Assembly (NCBI RefSeq): GCF_900590885.1
Contig: NZ_UUON01000045.1
Coordinates: forward strand, 62,001 to 126,000
Length of the DNA: 64,000 nucleotides
Direction: 5' to 3'
DNA from: Pseudomonas viridiflava
GTDB lineage: Bacteria > Pseudomonadota > Gammaproteobacteria > Pseudomonadales > Pseudomonadaceae
The position numbers and the translations under genes are program-made. The notes under the pieces are model-generated. The model searched no databases, was not told the DNA's origin, and was given only the letters and a program-made list of their open reading frames with translations. Each line of letters begins with the position of its first letter. Within the stretch, counting starts at the first letter, position 1. Of this stretch, positions 42,788 to 51,396 are shown one piece after another.

Positions 42788-43822
42788 ATGTCAGCCCAGT
42801 CCCCGATAGTTGAACGTGCTACAGCGCTCATTGGTTTCAACGACCTGGTGGGGTTGCTGCACAGCGTATTTGTGAAGCACGGCACCTCGCCCGAGGTGGC
42901 CGCGATCCTGGCGCACAATTGCGCCAGCGCCGAACGCGACGGCGCCCATAGCCACGGGATCTTCCGCATCCCCGGTTACCTCAGCACCCTGGCCAGCGGC
43001 TGGGTGGATGGCAAGGCTACGCCTGTGGTCACGGATGTAGCGTCAGGCTTTGTGCGCGTGGACGCCGGCAACGGCTTTGCCCAACCGGCCCTCGAGGCGG
43101 CGCGTGCGCTGCTGGTGGCCAAGGCCCGCAGCGCCGGGATTGCCTTGCTGGCGATCCATAACTCCCATCACTTTGCCGCGCTGTGGCCGGATGTCGAACC
43201 CTTCGCCGAAGAAGGGTTGGTGGCACTGAGCGTAGTCAACAGCATGACCTGCGTGGTGCCCCATGGCGCCGATCGCCCGCTGTTCGGCACCAACCCGATC
43301 GCCTTCGCCGCCCCGCGTGCCGATGGCGCGCCGATTGTCTTCGACCTGGCCACCAGCGCGATTGCCCACGGTGACGTGCAGATCGCCGCGCGCAAGGGCG
43401 AGCGCCTGCCGCCCGGCATGGGCGTGGACAGCCTCGGCCAGCCCACCACCGACCCCAAGGCCGTGCTGGAAGGCGGCGCGCTGCTGCCATTTGGCGGGCA
43501 CAAGGGGTCGGCGTTGTCGATGATGGTCGAACTGCTGGCGGCAGCCTTGACCGGCGGTAACTTTTCTTTCGAGTTCAATTGGGCCGATCACCCCGGTGCG
43601 CGTACGCCCTGGACCGGGCAGTTGCTGATCCTGATCGACCCGAGCAAAACCGCCGGCCAAAGCTTTGCCGAGCGCAGCCAGGAACTGGTGCGGCAGATGC
43701 ATGCGGCGGGGTTGCGGCGGTTGCCGGGGGATCGGCGCCATCGCACACGGGCGAAGTCGCAGGAAGTCGGGATTGAGATTGAAGCCAAGGATCTTCGGCA
43801 GTTGCAGGCACTGGCGGGGTAA
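42788..43822 (+). CDS. dpkA: Ldh-family NAD(P)H-dependent reductase, DpkA-like
   Basis: Member of the malate/L-lactate dehydrogenase (type 2) fold family, 344 residues, the size of delta1-piperideine-2-carboxylate / pyrroline-2-carboxylate reductase of P. putida. Motifs are ERDGAHSHGIFRIPGYL (about 45-60, with catalytic His), NSHHFAALWPDVEPFA, PFGTNPIAFAAPR (as LFGTNPIAFAAPR) and GGHKGSALSMMVELL. It would reduce cyclic imino acids in D-lysine/D-proline breakdown. The ATG at 42788 follows CGGAGCTACAG. The symbol is an inference from similarity. Confidence 0.78.
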   Translation: MSAQSPIVERATALIGFNDLVGLLHSVFVKHGTSPEVAAILAHNCASAERDGAHSHGIFRIPGYLSTLASGWVDGKATPVVTDVASGFVRVDAGNGFAQPALEAARALLVAKARSAGIALLAIHNSHHFAALWPDVEPFAEEGLVALSVVNSMTCVVPHGADRPLFGTNPIAFAAPRADGAPIVFDLATSAIAHGDVQIAARKGERLPPGMGVDSLGQPTTDPKAVLEGGALLPFGGHKGSALSMMVELLAAALTGGNFSFEFNWADHPGARTPWTGQLLILIDPSKTAGQSFAERSQELVRQMHAAGLRRLPGDRRHRTRAKSQEVGIEIEAKDLRQLQALAG

Positions 43823-43852
43823 AACGGGCTGCGCACGCGGCGCAGCCCCGTT
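43821..43852. terminator. Hairpin between the convergent reductase and DUF883 genes
   Basis: GGGCTGCGC-ACGC-GGCGCAGCCC stem flanked by AAAA on the left. On the minus strand it is followed by GTTTT, so it can end the leftward transcript; on the plus strand it overlaps the end of the reductase gene. Confidence 0.6.
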
Positions 43853-43855
43853 GTA

Positions 43856-44176
43856 TCAGTTGCGGCGACCCAGCAGCAGGCCAACCACCAGGCCGAAGCC
43901 TGCGGAAATGGCCACGGTCTGCCACGGATGGCCACCGATGTAGGTTTCGGTGGCATCCACCACCGGCTTGCTGCGTTCGCGCACGTTGGACACCGAATCC
44001 AGGGCTTGCTTGAGCTTTATCGCGACTTGCTCACGCAGGGTTTCACCTTCCTCGCCCACCAGGGAGGCGCTGCTTTTGAGCAGTTTGTCCGACTCTTCGA
44101 TCAGCGCGGTGAGTTCGCTGAAGGCTTGATCCTTGATTTGTTCTTCGACGGCTTGGGCGGCGGTTTTGCGGGCCAT
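43856..44176 (-). CDS. DUF883 family membrane-anchored protein (YqjD/ElaB-like)
   Basis: A 106-residue protein with a long charged helix (residues 1-78, heptad-like) followed by a C-terminal transmembrane helix with glycine-rich pattern (QTVAISAGFGLVVGLLLGRRN). This is the YqjD/ElaB layout; such proteins tether stationary-phase ribosomes to the inner membrane in E. coli. The start ATG at 44176 has AAGGAG upstream. Expression in stationary phase is likely from family knowledge only. Confidence 0.88.
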   Translation of the reverse strand: MARKTAAQAVEEQIKDQAFSELTALIEESDKLLKSSASLVGEEGETLREQVAIKLKQALDSVSNVRERSKPVVDATETYIGGHPWQTVAISAGFGLVVGLLLGRRN

Positions 44177-44229
44177 GGGTGTGACTCCTTGCGGGTGAAT
44201 GTGACAGTGAACAATGGAGTGTTGGCGAG

Positions 44230-44251
44230 CTGCAAAAGTTGCAGTTTTTTT
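44230..44251 (+). terminator. Orphan hairpin with T-run
   Basis: CTGCAA-AAG-TTGCAG followed by seven T on the plus strand, in the gap between two divergent genes. No plus-strand gene ends before it. It could close a short untranslated RNA or attenuate the next gene; chance is also possible with a 6-bp stem. Confidence 0.35.
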
Positions 44252-44340
44252 GCCCAAGGCTGGTTTGGGGAAAAATCCGGATCAGGAAATTTCGACCTAC
44301 AGTGTAAGATGTCGCCTATTTGTGCAGCAGGTAATTCAAC

Positions 44341-44595
44341 ATGAGCTTCAATCTGGCCAACAAGACCCTCGCCGAACGCGCCGAGCTGGAAGATGAAAAG
44401 TCGCGCCTCTACGACCTGTGGCAAACCAACCTGGGCAAGGCCAAGGGCGAAGCCGCACGGTTGTTCGGCGAGCGCGCCAAGCGCAAGGGCAAGTGGGCCG
44501 AATGGGTTCGCGCCGAACTCGACGGCATGTCGCCGCCGGAGTTTTCCAACATGGTGCGCAGTGAAGTCAACAAGCTGATGGCGGCCGCCAAGTAA
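44341..44595 (+). CDS. Conserved hypothetical protein, 84 aa
   Basis: Highly charged, mostly helical cytosolic protein: ANKTLAERAELEDEKSRLYD at the start, AKGEAARLFGERAKRKGKWA in the middle, and a C-terminal SEVNKLMAAAK. No domain is recognised; the helix content and basic middle hint at a nucleic-acid- or protein-binding role, but this is only compositional. Its last 29 bp overlap the end of the convergent LysR gene. Confidence 0.65.
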   Translation: MSFNLANKTLAERAELEDEKSRLYDLWQTNLGKAKGEAARLFGERAKRKGKWAEWVRAELDGMSPPEFSNMVRSEVNKLMAAAK

Positions 44596-45496
44596 AGCTG
44601 TCGGCAATCGCCTCGCGTGCCTTCTGCAACATCGGATCCAGCTGGGCCTGGGTGCGCCAACCCAGCTCCACCGGGTAGCGCGGCAACGCCAAGGGGCACG
44701 CGAGCATGCGCAGGCCGGTCATGTCCGCGATGGCCTGGGCAGCATGCCCGGGAATGGTCGCCACCGCCGTGCTGCCCTTGAGCAAAAACGGCAGCGCGGC
44801 AAAGTGGCTGGTCGAGGCGCACACCTGGCGGCTCAGCCCCTGTGCCGCCAACCCTTCATCGGTAATCCCGATAAACCCGCCCGACGACACCAACACATGC
44901 TCGCGGCTGACGAATTCGTCGAGGCTGATGCTCATCTGCCCCGGTGCCAGGCTGGCCGGGTCGACCAGGCAGCGGTAATCGCCTTCACCCAGCACCTGGC
45001 GGCTTAGCCGGCCCTGGGCGAACCCGCCGGCGGTAATCGCCAGGTCCAGGCTGCGGTCGAGCAGGGCGGCGGCGACGATCTGGCTGTGGGTCTGGCGGAA
45101 GATCACCCGCAGCTTCGGCAAGCGCTGGGCGATGGCCTGCATCAGACGGCGGCCGTAGGAGATCTCGAAGTCATCGGACAAACCCACCACCACCGAGCGG
45201 CCCTGGTAATTCGGGTTGTCCGGGTTGACCATCGCCAGGCTCTGTCGGCAGCGCTCCAGGGCTTCGCTGATCACCGGCTTCAACTGATTGGCGCGCAACG
45301 TGGGCGCCAGGCCGCGGCCGGTGCGTACGAACAGTGGGTCGCCGTACACCTCGCGCAAACGCCGCAAGCCCGCACTGATAGCCGACTGCGTAACGCCCAG
45401 GCGCAGGGCCGCGCGGCTGGCGCTGGACTCGTCATGCAGGGCTTCGAAGGTTTTCAGCAGGTTCAGGTCGACCTGGGCGATATTTGTTTGGCTCAT
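44567..45496 (-). CDS. LysR-family transcriptional regulator
   Basis: A 309-residue regulator. The N-terminal winged helix-turn-helix (residues 10-65: LNLLKTFEALHDESSASRAA, LRLGVTQSAISAGLRRLREV) is followed by the periplasmic-binding-like effector domain (from about 95, VVVGLSDDFEISYGRRLMQA). It diverges from the nitrilase gene across an 83-bp gap, the classic arrangement in which a LysR protein controls its neighbour. The ligand is unknown but may be a nitrile or its product. Confidence 0.9.
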   Translation of the reverse strand: MSQTNIAQVDLNLLKTFEALHDESSASRAALRLGVTQSAISAGLRRLREVYGDPLFVRTGRGLAPTLRANQLKPVISEALERCRQSLAMVNPDNPNYQGRSVVVGLSDDFEISYGRRLMQAIAQRLPKLRVIFRQTHSQIVAAALLDRSLDLAITAGGFAQGRLSRQVLGEGDYRCLVDPASLAPGQMSISLDEFVSREHVLVSSGGFIGITDEGLAAQGLSRQVCASTSHFAALPFLLKGSTAVATIPGHAAQAIADMTGLRMLACPLALPRYPVELGWRTQAQLDPMLQKAREAIADSFTWRPPSAC

Positions 45497-45501
45497 ATCA
45501 T

Positions 45502-45511
45502 TCAGTACTGA
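45502..45511. promoter_or_regulatory. Palindrome TCAGTACTGA in the LysR-nitrilase gap
   Basis: Perfect 10-bp palindrome, 6 bp upstream of the LysR start codon and 68 bp before the nitrilase. It could be part of the regulator's binding site; only one copy is present and a T-N11-A box is not distinct. Confidence 0.35.
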
Positions 45512-45579
45512 GGTGGGCTTTATTCATGATCGAGGCTGGCGGGAGAATGGGCAACCCCCCCTGATTCGGAGTGAACGTG

Positions 45580-46506
45580 ATGCCCATTTCTACCGTGGCC
45601 GCCCTGCAAATCGGTGCCCTGCCAGGCGGCAAAGCCGAGACCCTGGCGCAAATCCTCGCCTATGAAGACGCGATCACCCGCAGCGGCGCGCAATTGGTGG
45701 TGATGCCCGAAGCGCTGCTGGGTGGCTACCCCAAAGGCGAAGGCTTTGGCACGCAATTGGGCTACCGCCTGCCCGAAGGTCGCGAAGCCTTTGCGCGTTA
45801 TTTTGCCAATGCCATTGACGTGCCAGGCGTGGAGACCGAGGCGCTGGCCGGCTTGTCGGCCCGCACCGGGGCCAGCCTGGTTCTCGGTGTGATCGAGCGC
45901 AGCGGCAGTACCCTGTATTGCACGATGCTGTACTTCGAACCGCTCGGCGGCCTGGTGGCCAAGCACCGTAAGCTGATGCCCACCGGTACCGAACGGCTGA
46001 TCTGGGGCCAGGGCGACGGCTCGACCTTGCCGGTGATCGACAGCGCCGTAGGGCGGATCGGCGGCGCGGTGTGCTGGGAAAACATGATGCCGCTGCTGCG
46101 CACTGCTCTGTATGCCAAGGGTGTGGAGGTGTGGTGCGCGCCGACCGTGGATGAGCGCGAGATGTGGCAAGTGAGCATGCGCCATGTGGCCCATGAGGGG
46201 CGTTGTTTTGTGGTCAGCGCGTGTCAGGTCCAGGCTTCACCTGAGGCCTTGGGTATGGAGGTGGCCAACTGGCCGGCAGACCGACCATTGATTGCCGGGG
46301 GCAGTGTGATTGTCGGCCCCATGGGTGACGTCCTGGCCGGGCCGCTGCTCAATGAAGCCGGGTTGCTGACCGCGCAGATCAACACCGACGACCTGGTGCG
46401 CGCGCGGTATGACTATGACGTGGTGGGGCACTATGCGCGCCCGGACATTTTCGAGCTGACGGTGGACGAGCGCGCCAAGCCGGGCGTGCGCTACATCACT
46501 GACTGA
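45580..46506 (+). CDS. Nitrilase / carbon-nitrogen hydrolase
   Basis: Hydrolyses a nitrile (or amide) to acid and ammonia. 308 residues. The Glu-Lys-Cys triad is in LVVMPEALLGGYPKGEGFG (Glu about 45), KHRKLMPTGTERLIWGQGDG (Lys about 127) and GAVCWENMMPLLR (Cys about 161). The CWENMMPL context is that of true nitrilases and not of amidases. The ATG at 45580 has GGAG 8 bp upstream; a GTG at 45571 is an alternative. Probably controlled by the divergent LysR. Confidence 0.87.
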   Translation: MPISTVAALQIGALPGGKAETLAQILAYEDAITRSGAQLVVMPEALLGGYPKGEGFGTQLGYRLPEGREAFARYFANAIDVPGVETEALAGLSARTGASLVLGVIERSGSTLYCTMLYFEPLGGLVAKHRKLMPTGTERLIWGQGDGSTLPVIDSAVGRIGGAVCWENMMPLLRTALYAKGVEVWCAPTVDEREMWQVSMRHVAHEGRCFVVSACQVQASPEALGMEVANWPADRPLIAGGSVIVGPMGDVLAGPLLNEAGLLTAQINTDDLVRARYDYDVVGHYARPDIFELTVDERAKPGVRYITD

Positions 46507-46520
46507 AACGCTGGACAAAA

Positions 46521-46610
46521 TGTGGGAGGGGGCTTGCCCCCGATAGCTGTGGTCCAGTCACTATCAATGGTGACTGTTACACCGCCATCGGGGGCAAGCC
46601 CCCTCCCACA
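46521..46610. repeat. REPIN (two inverted REP sequences)
   Basis: TGTGGGAGGGGGCTTGCCCC...CGAT and its inverted partner ATCGGGGGC...TCCCACA, with a 40-bp centre. Inward-facing REP pairs are the mobile REPIN units of P. fluorescens. It lies between the convergent nitrilase and lipoprotein genes. Confidence 0.9.
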
Positions 46611-46623
46611 TTTTTAACCTCAT

Positions 46624-47085
46624 TTACCACGTCGCGGTATTGGGCAGGTCCAAGGTCCCGCGATCCACAAACCGCATGGTGCCAAACAACCCACCCGCCA
46701 GCTTGCCACGCAGCACATACGGCAGGTTGTTCAAACTCTGGGTCTGGCTCAGGCCCAGGGTCTGGCGCAACACGGAAAACGCCGAAACACTCACCGGCAC
46801 TGTCAGTACCGTCTCGGAAAAGCGTGGGATGCTTCCCGCTTGGTCACTCACCCCCGACGCCAACGGCCGGCCATTGACCTCCAGGTCCAGGGCCACGCCG
46901 TTGTAGTCGATCGCCGTTTCATTCGGGTTTTGCACCCGCAGCTTTACGGCGAAGCGCACTTCCAGGTCCTGGCTTTGCAACGGCTCGATCCCGACCACAT
47001 TGATATTCACCGGGTCGCGGTTGGGGAACAGGGCGCAGGCGCTCAAGGTCAGCAGCAGCAACGATAGAACCATGAGCTTGCGCAT
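46624..47085 (-). CDS. LEA type 2 family lipoprotein
   Basis: A 153-residue protein with a lipoprotein signal (VLSLLLLTLSAC, lipidated Cys17) and a WHy/LEA-14-like beta-sandwich: VVGIEPLQSQDLEVRFAVKL, RVQNPNETAIDYNGVALDLE, VNGRPLASGVSDQ. Such domains are linked to desiccation or stress tolerance in other organisms; the bacterial role is unproven. It lies 13 bp after the permease stop, so the two may be co-transcribed. Confidence 0.82.
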   Translation of the reverse strand: MRKLMVLSLLLLTLSACALFPNRDPVNINVVGIEPLQSQDLEVRFAVKLRVQNPNETAIDYNGVALDLEVNGRPLASGVSDQAGSIPRFSETVLTVPVSVSAFSVLRQTLGLSQTQSLNNLPYVLRGKLAGGLFGTMRFVDRGTLDLPNTATW

Positions 47086-47098
47086 ATAAAAGGTGCTC

Positions 47099-48529
47099 CT
47101 ATTTTTTCGCGACGTCCGGGTCCTGCATCACCTTGAGGGTCGAGGACTCCGGATCAAATTCATCTTCTTCCAGCTCTATGAACTCTTCCGGCAGGAAAAT
47201 GTTCAGCAGGATTGCACAGAACGCGCCCACGGTGATCGGTGATTCGAAGATGTTGTGCAGCGCTTTTGGCAGCTCGCGCAGCACTTCCGGCACGGCCGCG
47301 ACGCCCAGGCCCATGCCCAGGGAGATCGCCACGATCAGCACATTGCGCCGGTGCAGGCCGGCTTCGGCGAGGATCTTGATACCCGCCACGGCCACCGTGC
47401 CAAACATGATCAGGGTCGCGCCGCCGAGCACCGGCTTGGGCATCAGTTGCAGCACCGCGCCGATCATCGGGAACAACCCCAGCAGCACCAGCAGGCCGGC
47501 AATGAAGTACGCCACGTAACGGCTGGCCACGCCGGTCAGTTGGATCACGCCGTTGTTTTGGGCGAAGGTGACCATCGGCAGGCTGTTGAAGGTCGCGGCC
47601 ATGGCCGAGTTGAGGCCATCGGCCAACAGCCCCGACTTGATGCGCTTGATGTACAGCGGACCCTTGACCGGCTGCTGCGAGATCATCGAGTTGGCGGTCA
47701 GGTCGCCGGCGGCTTCCAGCGGCGAAATCAGGAAGATCACCGCCACCGGGATAAACGCCACCCAGTCGAACGAAAAACCATACTTGAACGGCACCGGCAC
47801 GCTGATCAACGGCACGTGGGGCAGGGCGGCCATGTCGACGCGGCCCATCCACCAGGCCACCACGAAACCCAGGGTCAGGCCGATGACGATCGAACCCAGG
47901 CGCAGGAACGGGTTGTTGAAGCGGTTGAGCACCACGATGGTCAGCAGCACCAGCGCTGCCAGGCCCATATTGCTGGCCGCGCCGAGGTCGCTGGCGCCAA
48001 AGCCGCCGGCCATGTCGGTGACCGCCACCTTGATCAGCGACAGGCCCATCAGGGTAATGATGGTGCCGGTCACCACCGGGGTAATCAGCTTGCGCAGTTT
48101 GCCGATGAACTGGCTGAGCACCACTTCGATAAACGCAGCGAAAAAGCAGATGCCAAAGATCGTCGAGAGGATTTCGTCGGTACCGCCGCCTCGGGCCTTG
48201 ACCATGAAGCCCGCGCTGAGGATCACGCTGATAAACGAGAAACTGGTGCCCTGCAGGCACAGCAGCCCCGAGCCGATCGGGCCGAACGTGCGCGCTTGCA
48301 CAAAGGTGCCGAGCCCCGAGACGAACAGCGCCATGCTCACCAGATATGGCACTTCGCTTTCCAGGCCGAGCACGCCGCCGACGATCAGGGTCGGCGTGAT
48401 GATCCCGACAAAACTCGCCAGCACATGCTGCAGCGCGGCAAAAATTGCGGCGGTGAAGTGCGGGCGGTCTTCCAGGCCGTAGATCAGGTCGGATTTATAG
48501 CGCGGGCGGGGGGCTTGAGCGTCAGACAA
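47099..48529 (-). CDS. NCS2 nucleobase:cation symporter (uracil/xanthine permease)
   Basis: A 476-residue inner-membrane transporter with about 14 transmembrane segments. The NCS2 signatures are present: QHVLASFVGIITPTLIVGG near the N-terminus, FVQARTFGPIGSGLLCLQGT (about 80), and the NxxxxTxxxxNNGVIQLTGVASR type motif (TFNSLPMVTFAQNNGVIQLTG, about 310). It likely takes up xanthine or uric acid. The only usable start is the TTG at 48529, an uncommon initiation codon. Acidic C-terminal tail. Confidence 0.87.
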   Translation of the reverse strand: MSDAQAPRPRYKSDLIYGLEDRPHFTAAIFAALQHVLASFVGIITPTLIVGGVLGLESEVPYLVSMALFVSGLGTFVQARTFGPIGSGLLCLQGTSFSFISVILSAGFMVKARGGGTDEILSTIFGICFFAAFIEVVLSQFIGKLRKLITPVVTGTIITLMGLSLIKVAVTDMAGGFGASDLGAASNMGLAALVLLTIVVLNRFNNPFLRLGSIVIGLTLGFVVAWWMGRVDMAALPHVPLISVPVPFKYGFSFDWVAFIPVAVIFLISPLEAAGDLTANSMISQQPVKGPLYIKRIKSGLLADGLNSAMAATFNSLPMVTFAQNNGVIQLTGVASRYVAYFIAGLLVLLGLFPMIGAVLQLMPKPVLGGATLIMFGTVAVAGIKILAEAGLHRRNVLIVAISLGMGLGVAAVPEVLRELPKALHNIFESPITVGAFCAILLNIFLPEEFIELEEDEFDPESSTLKVMQDPDVAKK

Positions 48530-48762
48530 AATGAGGGCTCGGGTCAGAAAATGGAGGCGCAGGATGCCAGAAAGTGCCGGTCGTCAGAAGTGTAAAAAAA
48601 TATTTATAAAACCCTGCATAAAACCCGGCGGCCAGCCGATACCTCGTATAGGCCCACATACCAATTACAACAGTGGTGACCAAGGTCTGATCAGCGCGTT
48701 GACGCTGACCGATCGTTTCGCGGCAGGGACGCTTGCAAACACTCCATCCGAGAGCCCCGCCT

Positions 48763-50388
48763 ATGTCCCTCCGTCATCTGAATATCGCCCCACGCGCGTC
48801 GCTTGGTTTCGCCTTCATCGCATTTTTAGTGGTTGTACTGGGGGTATTTGCGGTCAACCGCATGACGCAAATCCGCCAGTCGTCGGTGGACATGAGCGTG
48901 AACCAGCTGCCTAGCGTGACTTACCTGGGCAACATCACCGAAAACGTGTTGCGTCTGCGCATCCTGTCCTTCCGTGTATTGGTCAACCGCGAGCCTGCCG
49001 GCTTGCAGGAAGCCGAAGTGCGCATGGGCGTGCTCGCCGATAAGGTCAAGGCCGCCCAGGCCGGTTATGCCGCGTTGCCGGCGGGACCGGAAGAGGCCGC
49101 GCTGTACAAGACATTCGTTGCGACCCTGGACAACTACACCCAGGCCCAGGCCGAGATGCTGTCGCTGTCCAAACAAGGCAAGGTCGACGAGATGCGCGCG
49201 TTGATCAACAGCCGTATCAAGGACGGCACCGACCAGATGGGCGAGCAGTTGAATAAACTGATCGCCATCAACGCTGCCGACGCCAAGCAAGCCGACATAG
49301 AAGCGGGGCAGAGCTATGACGGCGCCATCACCGGCGTTATCGCCGTATCAGTGGCCGCTGCGTTGCTCACCGTGCTGCTGGCCTGGCTGCTGACCCGCAG
49401 CATCGTCGCACCGTTGCGCAAGGCCGTGGCCGTGGCCGAGACCATCGCCGGCGGCAACCTGACCGCCGTGATTGACGATGACGGCAAGGATGAGCCCGCG
49501 CGGCTGATCAACGCTTTGTCGGCCATGCAAACCAATCTGCGCCAGACCATCCAGCACATCGCCGGCTCGGCCACGCAGCTGGCGTCGGCGGCAGAAGAGC
49601 TGAGCGCGGTCACCGAAGAAGCCTCCCGGGGCTTGCAGCAGCAGAACAATGAAATCGACCAGGCCGCCACGGCGGTCAACGAGATGACGGCTGCCGTGGA
49701 AGAAGTCGCGCGCAACGCGGTGTCGACCTCCGAGGCATCCGGCCAGTCCAACCAGGCCGCGCGCGAAGGCCGCGACCGGGTGGTGGAAACCGTCGGCGCG
49801 ATCCAGACCATGACCCAGGACGTGCAAAATACCTCGGTATTGATTGAAGGCCTGGCGTCCCAGGGCCGCGACATCGGCAAGGTGCTGGACGTGATCCGCG
49901 CGATTGCCGAGCAGACCAACCTGCTGGCGCTCAACGCCGCCATTGAAGCGGCCCGCGCCGGTGAGGCCGGGCGCGGTTTTGCGGTGGTGGCGGACGAAGT
50001 GCGGGCACTGGCCCACCGTACGGCGCAGTCGACCCAGGAGATCGAAAAAATGGTCGCCGGCATCCAGAACGGCACCGGCGAAGCCGTGCAGTCCATGCAA
50101 CAGAGCAACCAGCGCACGCAGACCACCCTGGAAATGGCGCGCGCCGCCGGTGTGGCGCTGGAGCAGATCACCCAGTCCATCAGCCTGATCAACGAACGCA
50201 ACCTGGTGATTGCCAGCGCCTCGGAAGAGCAGGCCCAGGTGTCCCGCGAAGTCGACCGCAACCTCGTCAACATCCGCGACCTGGCCACGCAGTCGGCGGC
50301 GGGCGCCAACCAGACCAGTGCGGCCAGCCATGAGCTGTCGCGCCTCGCGGTGGATTTGAACGCGATGGTGGCCCGGTTCGTTATCTAA
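48763..50388 (+). CDS. Methyl-accepting chemotaxis protein (4HB-type)
   Basis: A 541-residue chemoreceptor. The first transmembrane helix is about 14-33, followed by a periplasmic four-helix-bundle sensor (about 35-190), the second helix (about 195-215), a HAMP domain (TRSIVAPLRKAVAVAETIAGGNL) and the signalling domain with the conserved hairpin tip IAEQTNLLALNAAIEAARAGEAGRGFAVVADEVR. The ligand is unknown; the 4HB class often senses organic acids or amino acids. The ATG at 48763 has GAGAG upstream. The neighbouring kgu genes are convergent and not co-transcribed. Confidence 0.92.
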   Translation: MSLRHLNIAPRASLGFAFIAFLVVVLGVFAVNRMTQIRQSSVDMSVNQLPSVTYLGNITENVLRLRILSFRVLVNREPAGLQEAEVRMGVLADKVKAAQAGYAALPAGPEEAALYKTFVATLDNYTQAQAEMLSLSKQGKVDEMRALINSRIKDGTDQMGEQLNKLIAINAADAKQADIEAGQSYDGAITGVIAVSVAAALLTVLLAWLLTRSIVAPLRKAVAVAETIAGGNLTAVIDDDGKDEPARLINALSAMQTNLRQTIQHIAGSATQLASAAEELSAVTEEASRGLQQQNNEIDQAATAVNEMTAAVEEVARNAVSTSEASGQSNQAAREGRDRVVETVGAIQTMTQDVQNTSVLIEGLASQGRDIGKVLDVIRAIAEQTNLLALNAAIEAARAGEAGRGFAVVADEVRALAHRTAQSTQEIEKMVAGIQNGTGEAVQSMQQSNQRTQTTLEMARAAGVALEQITQSISLINERNLVIASASEEQAQVSREVDRNLVNIRDLATQSAAGANQTSAASHELSRLAVDLNAMVARFVI

Positions 50389-50418
50389 CGTCTGGAATGC
50401 AATCAAAAGTGGGAGGGG

Positions 50419-51396
50419 TTATGGCTTCCAGGCGTCAGGATTCACCAGGTTTTTCGGCCGTTCCCCAGCCAACGCCTGGAGCAGATTATCCACCGCACAG
50501 GTGGCCATCGCTTCCCGCGTTTCATGGGTCGCCGAGCCGATATGCGGCGTGGCCACCACATTGTTCAGGCGCAGCAGCGGCGAGTGGTGATCGAGCGGTT
50601 CCTTCTCGAACACATCCAGCCCCGCCGCGCGGATGGTGCGTTTTTCCAGGGCCTCCACCAGTGCCGCTTCGTCCACCACCTTGCCCCGCGAGATATTGAT
50701 AAAGATCGTCTCGGGGCCCATCCGCGCGAATTCTTTGGCGCCGATCAGTTTTTCGGTTTCGGCCGTCAGCGGCAGGGTCAGGCAGACGAAATCGGCCTGC
50801 TGCAGCAAGTCATCGAGGCTGCGGTAGTGCGCGCCAAAACGCTTCTCCACCAGCGGCTTGGGCGAGTGGCTGTGGTAGATCACCGGCATGCCGAAGCCGA
50901 AATGCCCGCGCTGGGCCAGCGCTTCGCCGATGCGGCCCATACCGATGATGCCCAGGGTCTTGCCATGCACATCGCTGCCGAAATGCGCCGGGCCGATGTT
51001 TTTGTTCCATTGGCCGGCGCGCACCATGTCGGCCAGTTCGACCACGCGGCGAGCAGTGGCCAGGATCAGCGCGAAGCCGGTGTCGGCGGTGGTTTCGGTG
51101 AGCACATCGGGGGTGTTGCTGAGCAGGATGCCGCGTTGGGTCAGGTAGTCGATGTCATAGTTGTCGACCCCCACCGAGACGCTGGCCACCGCCTCCAGGT
51201 GCGGTGCCAGGTCGAGCAGCTTGGCGTCCAGACGCAGGCTCGCACCCAGCAGGCCGTGAGCGCCGGGCAGGGCGTCGCGCAGCTTGGCCAGGCCGGTGTC
51301 GTCCAGCGCCTCGATCAGCGTGACCTCGGCCTGCTCATGCAGGCGCGCCATCAGCGGCGCGGAGAGTTTCTTGTACAAAACCACAGACTTTTTCAT
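50419..51396 (-). CDS. kguD: KguD, 2-keto-6-phosphogluconate reductase
   Basis: D-isomer-specific 2-hydroxyacid dehydrogenase, 325 residues, that reduces 2-keto-6-phosphogluconate to 6-phosphogluconate. The NAD(P)-binding motif is LGIIGMGRIGEALAQRG (about 150-165). The catalytic Arg is in NISRGKVVDEAAL (about 234), the Glu in DVFEKEPL, and the His in ATPHIGSATHETREAMA (about 288). Last gene of the kgu operon, overlapping kguT by ATGA. The assignment rests mainly on operon order. Confidence 0.9.
   Translation of the reverse strand: MKKSVVLYKKLSAPLMARLHEQAEVTLIEALDDTGLAKLRDALPGAHGLLGASLRLDAKLLDLAPHLEAVASVSVGVDNYDIDYLTQRGILLSNTPDVLTETTADTGFALILATARRVVELADMVRAGQWNKNIGPAHFGSDVHGKTLGIIGMGRIGEALAQRGHFGFGMPVIYHSHSPKPLVEKRFGAHYRSLDDLLQQADFVCLTLPLTAETEKLIGAKEFARMGPETIFINISRGKVVDEAALVEALEKRTIRAAGLDVFEKEPLDHHSPLLRLNNVVATPHIGSATHETREAMATCAVDNLLQALAGERPKNLVNPDAWKP

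Noticed and set aside
48614..48642. FliA (sigma-28) promoter before the chemoreceptor: TAAA ... GCCGATAC
   Set aside because: The -10-like GCCGATAC is good, but the nearest TAAA is 12 bp away and not 15.
50403..50418. Further REP copy after the chemoreceptor gene
   Set aside because: Only AGTGGGAGGGG is present without the inverted arm; a fragment at most.
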